Assembly: GCA_947174295.1 (NCBI GenBank)
Contig: CAMWIG010000096.1
Span: forward strand, 1 to 7,525
Origin: an uncultured Alistipes sp.
GTDB taxonomy: Bacteria; Bacteroidota; Bacteroidia; Bacteroidales; Rikenellaceae
Direction of reading: 5' to 3'
DNA length: 7,525 bases
Position numbers and translations under genes: made by a program. Of the stretch, positions 1 through 6,416 are shown piece by piece. Below the pieces are notes generated by a model, which worked only from the letters and a program-made list of their open reading frames with translations, searched no databases and was not told the DNA's origin. Position 1 is the stretch's first letter; each line of letters starts with the position of its first letter.

Positions 1-363
<363 letters not shown>

Positions 364-369
<6 letters not shown>

Positions 370-487
370 AATGTAAATTCATAATTCAAAATTAGGAATT
401 CATAATTAGCCTGCGGAACAGGAGAGTATACCGAATATATATTCTGCAAAATAATTTTGAATTTTGAATTCTCAATTTTGAATTGCA
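364..487. repeat. AT-rich heptad repeat array in two inverted blocks
   Basis: This is a 7-bp-periodic array between secA and the deaminase gene. The left block has two ATGTAAA units (364-377) that lead into five in-register AATTnnn units at 376-410 (AATTCAT, AATTCAA, AATTAGG, AATTCAT, AATTAGC). After about 42 nt of spacer, the right block has five units at 453-487, three of them AATTTTG. The blocks are inverted: 383-407 matches the reverse complement of 460-484 at 22 of 25 positions, so the transcript could fold into a long hairpin. The spacer contains a 12-nt palindrome at 433-444 (GAATATATATTC). There is no transposase, and no target-site duplication is evident. It resembles the short tandem heptanucleotide repeats known from other phyla (STRR sequences of cyanobacteria) and may be a MITE-like or slippage-generated element. 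The periodicity and inversion are seen directly; function and mobility are unknown. Confidence 0.75.
452..459 (+). promoter_or_regulatory. Candidate -7 element for the dCMP deaminase gene
   Basis: TAATTTTG fits the Bacteroidetes -7 consensus TAnnTTTG and would put the transcription start near 466, about 29 nt before the ATG at 495. No TTTG/TTG -33 element is found 17-23 nt upstream. The motif also arises simply from the AATTTTG repeat unit, so it may be fortuitous. Confidence 0.35.
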
Positions 488-494
488 TGGCATT

Positions 495-926
495 ATGGGT
501 TATTTGGAGGAGAAACAGCGTCAGCTCGACATGCGCTACCTGCGCATGGCGCGCATCTGGGCCGAAAATTCCTACTGCGTGCGCCGCAAGGTCGGAGCGC
601 TTATAGTCAAGGACCAGATGATTATCTCCGACGGCTACAACGGCACGCCGTCGGGATTCGAGAACGTGTGCGAGGACGAGACGGGCAAGACCAAATCTTA
701 CGTGCTGCACGCCGAGGCCAATGCGATTACGAAAGTAGCCAAGTCGGCCAACAACTGCGACGGATCGACTCTCTACATCACGGCCTCGCCCTGCATCGAG
801 TGCTCGAAGCTCATCATTCAGGCCGGCATCCGCCGCGTCGTGTACAGCGACGAGTACCGCTTGGAGGAGGGGCTCGACCTCCTGCGCCGCGTAGGCATCG
901 AGTGCGTCCGGGTAGAGATCGAATAA
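495..926 (+). CDS. comEB: dCMP (deoxycytidylate) deaminase family protein
   Basis: This 143-aa zinc enzyme of the cytidine/deoxycytidylate deaminase superfamily is expected to convert dCMP to dUMP, the substrate for thymidylate synthase, in the cytosol. The zinc site is clear: HAEANA gives His72 and the proton-shuttle Glu74, and SPCIEC gives Cys100 and Cys103. An upstream segment, SDGYNGTPSGFENVCEDE (residues 45-62), is typical of the dCMP deaminase group rather than of tRNA adenosine or riboflavin deaminases. Length is normal for the family. I chose ATG 495 (MGYLEEKQRQLD) because the in-frame TTG at 483 lies in the repeat array and the family usually begins a few residues before the RRYLRMA-type segment. 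No Shine-Dalgarno sequence is present, as is usual in this phylum. It appears monocistronic: the array precedes it and a strong terminator follows. Substrate is assigned by family; cytidine itself is less likely. Confidence 0.93.
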   Translation: MGYLEEKQRQLDMRYLRMARIWAENSYCVRRKVGALIVKDQMIISDGYNGTPSGFENVCEDETGKTKSYVLHAEANAITKVAKSANNCDGSTLYITASPCIECSKLIIQAGIRRVVYSDEYRLEEGLDLLRRVGIECVRVEIE

Positions 927-942
927 CACCGAGCCGAATACA

Positions 943-986
943 AAAACGCATCCCCAGCAACAAACATGTTGCTGGGGATGCGTTTT
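943..986. terminator. Bidirectional rho-independent terminator
   Basis: A perfect 19-bp inverted repeat (943-961 with 968-986) encloses a 6-nt loop. The outer end of the stem is AAAA on the left and TTTT on the right, so either strand yields a GC-rich hairpin ending in U residues. It starts 16 nt after the deaminase stop on the plus strand and lies 76 nt beyond the recR stop on the minus strand. It therefore sits where it could terminate both convergent transcripts. Confidence 0.9.
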
Positions 987-1062
987 AATGAGCAATTACC
1001 TGGTCTCCTATACGGAAAAGTGCCGCATGCCGGCCATGCCGCCGAAGAACACTCCCGGCCGC

Positions 1063-1659
1063 CTACTCCACCGCGCGGCGGTTGCGCAGAGCGTGGGTTA
1101 TGGTCAGCTCGTCGACATACTCCAACTCGTCGCCGAAACCTATGCCGCGGGCGATGGAGGTGACCTTCAAACCGGGGAACTGCCGCAGACGGTTCATGAT
1201 GTAGAACAGCGTCGTCTCACCCTCGACCGATGTCGAGACGGCAAGTATGACCTCCTCTATACCGCCGCGGGCTATGTTGTCGACCAGAAGGTCTATTTTC
1301 AAATCCGACGGCGCGATACCCTGCATGGGCGATATCACACCGCCCAGAACATGGTACAGACCGCGGTACTGGTGCGTATTCTCGATGGACAGCACATCGG
1401 CTACCTGTTCGACGACGCACACCGTCGTTCGGTCGCGCTCAGGGTCGGCGCATATCGGACATATCTCCTCGTCCGACAGATTGTTGCACTTGGCGCAGTA
1501 GCGCACCTCGTTGCGGAAGCGCGCGATGGCCTGCGTCATGTCGGCGACCGACTCGCGCTCCATCTTCAAAAGGTGCATGGCCAGACGCAACGCCGTCCGG
1601 CGGCCTATTCCCGGCAGTTTGGAGAACTCCCCCACTGCATCCTGCAATAACTTCGACAC
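1063..1659 (-). CDS. recR: Recombination mediator protein RecR
   Basis: This 198-aa protein has the full RecR layout. There is an N-terminal helix-hairpin-helix region (about residues 5-30, EFSKLPGIGRRTALRLAMHL). A C4 zinc finger follows (Cys55, Cys58, Cys67, Cys70, in YCAKCNN...CPIC). The Toprim domain starts with VCVVE (Glu84) and includes the LYHVLGG segment. The C-terminal part is ARGIGFGDELEYVDELT. RecR works with RecO (and RecF) to load RecA onto SSB-coated single-stranded DNA during gap repair. The start is GTG at 1659-1657. No ATG, GTG or TTG lies in frame between it and the upstream gene, and the start fits the family N-terminus, although Bacteroides homologues usually carry a few more residues. 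It begins 13 nt after the batE stop and is probably the last gene of a batD-batE-recR operon, ending at the shared terminator. Confidence 0.96.
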   Translation of the reverse strand: MSKLLQDAVGEFSKLPGIGRRTALRLAMHLLKMERESVADMTQAIARFRNEVRYCAKCNNLSDEEICPICADPERDRTTVCVVEQVADVLSIENTHQYRGLYHVLGGVISPMQGIAPSDLKIDLLVDNIARGGIEEVILAVSTSVEGETTLFYIMNRLRQFPGLKVTSIARGIGFGDELEYVDELTITHALRNRRAVE

Positions 1660-1672
1660 GGCACCCGCTATT

Positions 1673-2503
1673 TTAGATTGCTTCGATATGCCGGGTGCGA
1701 ACCCATCCCTTCTTTCCGTCGGCGATGACCACCTCGCACCACTCGTCCAGACGGTCGGTTATGCGCAGCACCGTACCTTCGTGCAGCACGAAAAGGTCGG
1801 TAGCCGACTTGTCGGGCGAACTCTTCACGGGCACCGACGAACTCATGACTACGGCTTCGCTGCGGTCGACGGTCTCGCGACGTCCCGCCGCAGCGAACGA
1901 AGTCGCGACGATGACCACGACCAGTGCCGCCAGCATGCCGTAGAATCCCGTCTTGCGGCGGCCTATGCTCGACGCCAGCAGATACAGCAGCGCCAGAGAG
2001 AGCATCGCCGCGAGTGCGGCGAGCGACAGAGCAGCCCACACTGTCGGGCTGAGAAGATTGCGCACCGTGCGCATCCATGCCGCAACGAAGAACTCGGGAA
2101 CCGGCTCTATGCGGTCTTTGGTCATTTCAGCCGCGACATCGAGGTTGTAACGCGCATCCTCGCTGCCTGGCGCAAGGCGCAGAGCACGCCGGTAAAAGAG
2201 AATCGCACGTCCCGTCTCGCCCTCCTTGAAATAGGCGTTGGCGAGGTTGTAGTAGAGCTTCGCGGAGTGTTCGCCGCAGTCGAGAATGGCCTCGTAGCCC
2301 TCGATTGCGGCGCGGTAGTCGCCATTGACGTAGCAGGTGTTCGCAGCATCCCACATTGCGTCGTCCGTCATCTCCGCAACCGGCTGCGGCGAGGTCTCCC
2401 CCACCGTTTCGTCGACGGCCGCCACGTCGGACTCCTGCGCCGCGGCATGCGGCGCCGACATGGCGAGGAGCGCGCAAATGAATATCGAAAAATATGTCTT
2501 CAT
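1673..2503 (-). CDS. batE: BatE-like TPR and SH3-domain membrane protein
   Basis: This 276-aa envelope protein matches the BatE architecture of the Bacteroidetes Bat (aerotolerance) operon. A signal peptide covers about residues 1-22 (hydrophobic core, then APHAAA before QE). An acidic spacer is followed by two TPR-like repeats (about 47-114; MWDAANTCYVNGDYRAAIEGY and LYYNLANAYFKEGETGRAI). Two transmembrane helices follow (about 155-178 and 187-206), joined by a short Arg/Lys-rich loop. A C-terminal bacterial SH3 fold (about 214-276) includes VKSSPDKSATDLFVLHEG and ends GWVRTRHIEAI. The topology would place both the TPR and SH3 domains in the periplasm. Its molecular role is not established; Bat proteins were linked to oxygen tolerance in Bacteroides fragilis, and an envelope-stress or complex-assembly role is often proposed. 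It starts 6 nt after batD and is followed by recR after 13 nt, so co-transcription is likely. Confidence 0.85.
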   Translation of the reverse strand: MKTYFSIFICALLAMSAPHAAAQESDVAAVDETVGETSPQPVAEMTDDAMWDAANTCYVNGDYRAAIEGYEAILDCGEHSAKLYYNLANAYFKEGETGRAILFYRRALRLAPGSEDARYNLDVAAEMTKDRIEPVPEFFVAAWMRTVRNLLSPTVWAALSLAALAAMLSLALLYLLASSIGRRKTGFYGMLAALVVVIVATSFAAAGRRETVDRSEAVVMSSSVPVKSSPDKSATDLFVLHEGTVLRITDRLDEWCEVVIADGKKGWVRTRHIEAI

Positions 2504-2509
2504 GGTCGT

Positions 2510-4366
2510 TTATCTTTTTATGGCCGATTCTATTTTCGAGACGAAGTCCACGCCGTCGGCATACACACCGGCCATTTCGGACTCGCCCGCGGGCGAATAC
2601 TGAGCCTCCTCGCAGCGCGTCACTATCTCCGAGAAACGCTGCGTCACCGCTACGTCGACTCCGCGCTTGTGCAGCTCCTCGCGGACGTTCTCCTTGGTGA
2701 GGTTGGCCACGGGAATATTGAGTTTGTCGCCCATGTAGCCCCACACCGCACGCAGCATCTCCTCGTAAAACGCCCGGCGGTTGTTCTCCTTCATGTAGCG
2801 CGCCGCGGCACGGAAACGCTGCACGGCGACCTTGTTGGCGCGGCGTCCGCGGACGAGCGCCGTATTGCGGTTGTCGCGTATGCGCTTGCGCAGCGCAAAG
2901 TAGAGCGCCGCGAAGAAGACAAGAATCAGCGCCAGCAGCAGGAAGTAGGCCCCGCTGAACACGAACGGCGCGGCGATGGGCGTAAGTCCGGCTTTGCCCA
3001 GCTTGATGAAGCGTATGTCGCGTCCGAGCATGCGGACATCCTCCTTCGAGAGACCCGACACGATGCGCGTCGGCTCGCCGCCGGCGGCATCGGGCGCTAC
3101 GTCTATGGTGAAGGCCCGCGACGAGAGAGTCTCGTACTGCATGGTCGACGGATTGAAGAACGTGAACTCCACGGGGGCTATTTCATACTCGCCCTCGGCA
3201 CGCGCGATGAACGGATACTCGAACTGGCGGTATCCGCTCATTCCGCCCTGCGAGGAGCGTATCGACTCGGTGGTCTTCACCGTGTACTGCTCGAACGACT
3301 GCGGCAGCACGAGCTTCGGAGCCTGCACGAACGACAGATTGCCCGAGCCGGCGATTTTTACGGTGTAGGTGGCCGCCGAGTTTGCCGCGAGCTCCGCGGC
3401 CGGCATCTGCGACTCCATGGTGAACTTGCCCACCGCGCCCGAGAAGCTCGCCGGCGCACCTGCGGGCAGAGGCTTGACATTGACCGTCACCCGGCCCGTT
3501 TGCAGGCGGCGCTCCACGTTGTAGATGTCGGGCATGTTGCCGAAGAAGGGGTCGTTGCGGCGGTTGTTCTGCACCACGACCTGCACCACGACCGTCAGCT
3601 CCGCCGGGTCGATAGTCAGCTCGCCCGACTGCTGCGGATAGAGGAGGTACTCGACCAGAGTCGTCGCCTCGTAAATCTTGCCGTTGTAGGTCTCGCGGCG
3701 TGTCTCCTGCTCTCCCGTATCGAGCTGCTGGGCCCAGAATCCGTTGAACGACGGATACTTGCCGCCGTTCGAGCCGACCACGGGGACACGCTGGTAGAGT
3801 TTCAGAGCGGCACGCACGGGTTCGCCCTTGAAGACCGTGGTTCGCGACAGCACGAGCCGCAGCAGCAGGTCGTCCTTGGCAATCTGCCCTTCGGCCCGAC
3901 GCTCCGTCTCCCGCTCTCCGGCCTGCGAGCCCTGAGGCTGCTGCGCTTGCTGCTGCCCGGCCGCAGACTCGTCGACCACCTCTATCGGCAGCGGACGCGT
4001 GCGGTAGGTCTTGCCGTCTACCTCTATTTCGGCCGGGGCGATGGTGTGGTTGCCGGCGCTCTGCGCCACGAGAACATAGATGAACGACACGTTGTAGGAG
4101 CTCTTGCTCTGGCCGTTTATGATTTGAAAATTACGGCTCGTCGACTGCGACGGGCCGGCCAGCACGTCGAAACCCTCGAACGCGGGAGCACGGAACGTAC
4201 CCTTGTCGGGATCGGCATTCACCGAAAACTCCACACGGAAAGCCTCGCCCGTGGCGACCATCATCGGCGAACGGACGTCGAATACGACATCCTCGGCAGC
4301 CGATGCGCACAACACCGCGGCGACCGACGCCAGCGTCAACGCAATCTTTCTGAAAAATACGCTCAT
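2510..4366 (-). CDS. batD: BatD family membrane-anchored protein
   Basis: This 618-aa protein is recognised as BatD (oxygen tolerance protein family). A signal peptide (about 1-24, ending CASAAED) precedes a large periplasmic beta-rich region. The BatD hallmark GPSQSTSRNFQIINGQSKSS lies at residues 71-90, and the next segment, FIYVLVAQSAGNHTIAPAEI, reads like an Ig/transglutaminase-type beta domain. Residues 134-160 form a low-complexity Gln/Gly/Glu linker. One transmembrane helix follows (about 468-491), then an Arg-rich stop-transfer segment and a helical cytoplasmic tail (about 492-618). Length is in the usual 550-620 range. In well-known relatives the gene sits in a moxR-DUF58-batA-batB-batC-batD-batE cluster. 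Here it is the first gene of its group, and the gene upstream is fumarase. I see no good TAnnTTTG promoter in the 76 nt before its ATG. Biochemical function is unknown. Confidence 0.9.
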   Translation of the reverse strand: MSVFFRKIALTLASVAAVLCASAAEDVVFDVRSPMMVATGEAFRVEFSVNADPDKGTFRAPAFEGFDVLAGPSQSTSRNFQIINGQSKSSYNVSFIYVLVAQSAGNHTIAPAEIEVDGKTYRTRPLPIEVVDESAAGQQQAQQPQGSQAGERETERRAEGQIAKDDLLLRLVLSRTTVFKGEPVRAALKLYQRVPVVGSNGGKYPSFNGFWAQQLDTGEQETRRETYNGKIYEATTLVEYLLYPQQSGELTIDPAELTVVVQVVVQNNRRNDPFFGNMPDIYNVERRLQTGRVTVNVKPLPAGAPASFSGAVGKFTMESQMPAAELAANSAATYTVKIAGSGNLSFVQAPKLVLPQSFEQYTVKTTESIRSSQGGMSGYRQFEYPFIARAEGEYEIAPVEFTFFNPSTMQYETLSSRAFTIDVAPDAAGGEPTRIVSGLSKEDVRMLGRDIRFIKLGKAGLTPIAAPFVFSGAYFLLLALILVFFAALYFALRKRIRDNRNTALVRGRRANKVAVQRFRAAARYMKENNRRAFYEEMLRAVWGYMGDKLNIPVANLTKENVREELHKRGVDVAVTQRFSEIVTRCEEAQYSPAGESEMAGVYADGVDFVSKIESAIKR

Positions 4367-4442
4367 TGATAGTGAATAACCTTTGTTTTACATTGTGCAA
4401 CGTAGGGCATACGGCATTTATTGTACCGCAGCCCACAATTCA

Positions 4443-4478
4443 TTCACCCCCGTAGCCTCGCGAGGCTACGGGGGTGAA
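4443..4478. terminator. 36-nt perfect palindrome, probable fumarase terminator
   Basis: The arms 4443-4460 and 4461-4478 are exact reverse complements, forming an 18-bp GC-rich inverted repeat with no unpaired spacer (TCGCGA at the centre). It lies 16 nt beyond the fumarase stop on the minus strand and upstream of batD, the usual place for a terminator. No T-run follows the stem on either strand, so it is not a textbook rho-independent terminator. Stabilising the mRNA 3' end or binding a dimeric protein are alternatives. Confidence 0.6.
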
Positions 4479-4494
4479 GAGTCAGGTCGCACGA

Positions 4495-6105
4495 TTAGTG
4501 TTTGAAATCGGCGAAAAAGTCGTTGCCCTTGTCATCGACGATGATGAACGCCGGGAAGTTCTCGACGTAAATCTTGCGCACGGCCTCCATGCCCAGTTCG
4601 GGGAAGTCGACTACCTCCACCGACTTTATGGAGTTCTTGGCCAGAATGGCCGCCGGGCCGCCTATCGAACCGAGATAGAAGCCGCCGTTGGCCTTGCATG
4701 CGTCGGTCACCTCCTGCGAGCGGTTGCCCTTGGCCACCATGACCATCGAGCCTCCGTTCTTCTGGAACAGATCGACGTAGGGGTCCATACGGCCCGCCGT
4801 GGTGGGGCCGAACGAACCCGACGCCATACCGTCCGGCGTCTTGGCGGGGCCTGCATAGTAGACGGGGTGCTTCTTGAAGTACTCGGGCATGGGCTTGCCC
4901 TCGTCGAGCATCTGCTTGATTCGGGCATGCGCTATGTCGCGCGCCACGATGAGCGTTCCTTTGAGGTTCAGACGCGTCTTTATAGGATACTTGGTCAGTA
5001 TTTCGCGCACCTTGTCCATACCCTCGTCGAGGTCGATGTCCACGGCAGGCGACATGGCGGGAGCCTCGGCCGGCAGGAAACGCGCAGGGTTCTTCTCCAA
5101 CTGCTCGATGAAGATACCCTCCTCGGTAATCTTGGCTTTGATGTTGCGGTCGGCCGAGCAGCTCACGCCGATTGCCACGGGGCACGAAGCCGCATGGCGC
5201 GGAGCACGGATGACGCGCACGTCGTGAACGAGATACTTTCCGCCGAACTGCGCACCCACGCCGCTCTGCTGGCAGATTTTCAGCACCTTCTCCTCCCATT
5301 CGAGGTCGCGGAAGCAGCGGCCGCCCTCGTTGCCCGACGTGGGCAGCTCGTCGAGGTAACCGGCCGAAGCCTTCTTGACGGTCGCCAGACACATCTCGGC
5401 CGACGTGCCGCCGATGCAGATTGCGAGGTGATACGGCGGGCATGCCGACGTGCCGAGGTCCTTGATATGCTCGGTGATGAACTTTGTGAGCGACTCCTCG
5501 TTGAGCAGCGCCTTGGTCTGCTGGTAGAGGAATGTCTTGTTGGCCGAGCCGCCGCCCTTGGTGATGAAGAGGAACTTGTACTCGCGGCCCTTGGTGGCGT
5601 AGATGTCGATTTGCGCCGGAAGGTTCGTGCCCGAGTTCTTCTCGTCGGTCATCGAGAAGGGCACGACCTGCGAATAGCGCAGATTGCGGTCGCGGTAGGT
5701 CTCGTAGACGCCGCGCGTGATGCACTCGGCATCGTCGGCGCCGGTGTAGACGTCCTCACCCTTCTTTGCGATGCAAATCGCGGTACCCGTATCCTGGCAC
5801 GTGGGCAGCTCGCCCTCGGCGGCCACGCACTGGTTGAGCAGCATTGTGTAGGCCACGAACTTGTCGTTGTCGGTCGCTTCGGGGTCGGAGAGTATGTCGT
5901 TGAGCTTTTGGAGGTGTGCGGCGCGCAGATAGAACGACACGTCGCCGTAGGCCTCCTTCGAAAGGAGTTCGAGGCCCTTGGGGTCGACTTTCAGAATGCG
6001 TCGGCCGTCGCACTCGACCACCTTCACGTAGTCCTTCGTCAGAAGACGGTATTCGGTTTTGTCCTCGCCCAGCGGGAAAGGCTCCTGATAGATGAAATCT
6101 GCCAT
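4495..6105 (-). CDS. fumA: Class I (iron-sulfur) fumarate hydratase
   Basis: This 536-aa homodimer-type cytosolic enzyme interconverts fumarate and L-malate. In anaerobic Bacteroidetes it mainly serves the reductive branch (oxaloacetate, malate, fumarate) that supplies fumarate reductase and succinate formation. The three cluster cysteines of class I fumarases are visible: Cys103 in LPTCQDTGTA, Cys222 in TSACPPYH and Cys316 in GVSCSAD. The N-terminal fumarase domain spans roughly residues 12-290 and includes KGGGSANK and CIGGTSAEMCLATVKKAS. The C-terminal domain includes GPAKTPDGMASGSFGPTTAGRMDPYV, and the end is FPAFIIVDDKGNDFF. Length matches FumA/FumB (about 548 aa). One [4Fe-4S] iron of this class is solvent-exposed and easily oxidised, so the enzyme is expected to be inactivated by oxygen. 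The ATG at 6105 is about 28 nt downstream of the predicted transcription start. It appears monocistronic. A tartrate dehydratase role is possible but less likely for a fused two-domain protein. Confidence 0.95.
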   Translation of the reverse strand: MADFIYQEPFPLGEDKTEYRLLTKDYVKVVECDGRRILKVDPKGLELLSKEAYGDVSFYLRAAHLQKLNDILSDPEATDNDKFVAYTMLLNQCVAAEGELPTCQDTGTAICIAKKGEDVYTGADDAECITRGVYETYRDRNLRYSQVVPFSMTDEKNSGTNLPAQIDIYATKGREYKFLFITKGGGSANKTFLYQQTKALLNEESLTKFITEHIKDLGTSACPPYHLAICIGGTSAEMCLATVKKASAGYLDELPTSGNEGGRCFRDLEWEEKVLKICQQSGVGAQFGGKYLVHDVRVIRAPRHAASCPVAIGVSCSADRNIKAKITEEGIFIEQLEKNPARFLPAEAPAMSPAVDIDLDEGMDKVREILTKYPIKTRLNLKGTLIVARDIAHARIKQMLDEGKPMPEYFKKHPVYYAGPAKTPDGMASGSFGPTTAGRMDPYVDLFQKNGGSMVMVAKGNRSQEVTDACKANGGFYLGSIGGPAAILAKNSIKSVEVVDFPELGMEAVRKIYVENFPAFIIVDDKGNDFFADFKH

Positions 6106-6140
6106 GATTGTATGTTATGTTTTATTTTCGTTCGTGCTTG

Positions 6141-6173
6141 CAAATATACGAAAAACAATTCGGATTGCACAAA
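6141..6173 (-). promoter_or_regulatory. Bacteroidetes-type promoter for fumarase
   Basis: Read on the minus strand, TATATTTG (6148-6141) exactly fits the -7 consensus TAnnTTTG. A TTTG -33 element (6173-6170) lies 21 nt upstream, within the usual 17-23 nt spacing. Transcription would start near 6134, leaving a 5' leader of about 28 nt. No SD-like sequence is seen before the ATG. Confidence 0.75.
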
Positions 6174-6346
6174 ATTTTCCCTTCTTTTGTTATTTCATTA
6201 ACACTGCGGGCAAACATCGCACCGAACACTCCTGTCGGCCGCGGTCACGCCACGGGATGCGCACGCGCCGCGACATCCGCCCGGGTGCGACTGTTATTTT
6301 TTTCACAAAAAAGAGATGAACAGGAGGTGATTTTAATTTATTTTAT

Positions 6347-6354
6347 TAACTTTG
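6347..6354 (+). promoter_or_regulatory. Candidate -7 element for aldolase promoter
   Basis: TAACTTTG fits TAnnTTTG and predicts a start near 6361, giving a leader of about 56 nt before the ATG at 6417. The -33 position lacks a TTTG; it falls instead in the SD-like AGGAGGTGAT sequence. The AT-rich stretch 6331-6346 lies between the two positions. The motif and its placement are seen directly; promoter activity is inferred. Confidence 0.55.
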
Positions 6355-6416
6355 TGCGGTATTTGCAGACAAGCAGCGGAAACCGAAACATTTAAATTCT
6401 TTCTAATATAAATACT

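Larger units (their letters stand above)
6106..6416. other. Divergent intergenic region between fumarase and aldolase genes
   Basis: This 311-nt stretch has no convincing gene. From left to right it holds the fumarase leader and promoter (6106-6173), an AT-rich segment, and a GC-rich island (57 G/C of 80 by hand count at 6211-6290). A T-run and A-run inverted pair follows (6298-6303 with 6307-6312), then an SD-like AGGAGGTGAT (6322-6331), the aldolase -7 element (6347-6354) and an AT-rich aldolase leader. Short open frames crossing the island are Arg-rich and resemble nothing I recognise. Confidence 0.7.

Noticed and set aside
483..494. TTG at 483 as the deaminase start
   Set aside because: It would start within the repeat array and add MHGI, which is not expected in the family. 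The ATG at 495 fits better.
987..1062. Small gene or RNA between the bidirectional terminator and recR
   Set aside because: Only very short frames occur and no cloverleaf or other structured RNA is apparent.
1511..4369. 952-codon open frame on the plus strand opposite recR, batE and batD
   Set aside because: Its product is Arg/His-rich with no recognisable domain, and it is codon-aligned opposite batE and batD, two well-supported genes. It is a shadow created by their codon bias.
4367..4442. Promoter for batD
   Set aside because: I looked on the minus strand for TAnnTTTG with an upstream TTTG. Only poor matches such as TACGTTGC are present, so no site is called although one must exist if batD is the first gene of the transcript.
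4474..6201. 575-codon open frame on the plus strand opposite fumarase
   Set aside because: It is codon-aligned antisense to a clear class I fumarase and its product is low-complexity Val/Leu/Arg/His-rich. It is a shadow frame.
6190..6276. 28-codon Arg-rich minus-strand frame (MSRRVRIPWRDRG...) within the GC-rich island
   Set aside because: There is no family resemblance, no promoter dedicated to it, and GC-rich sequence readily yields such short open frames.
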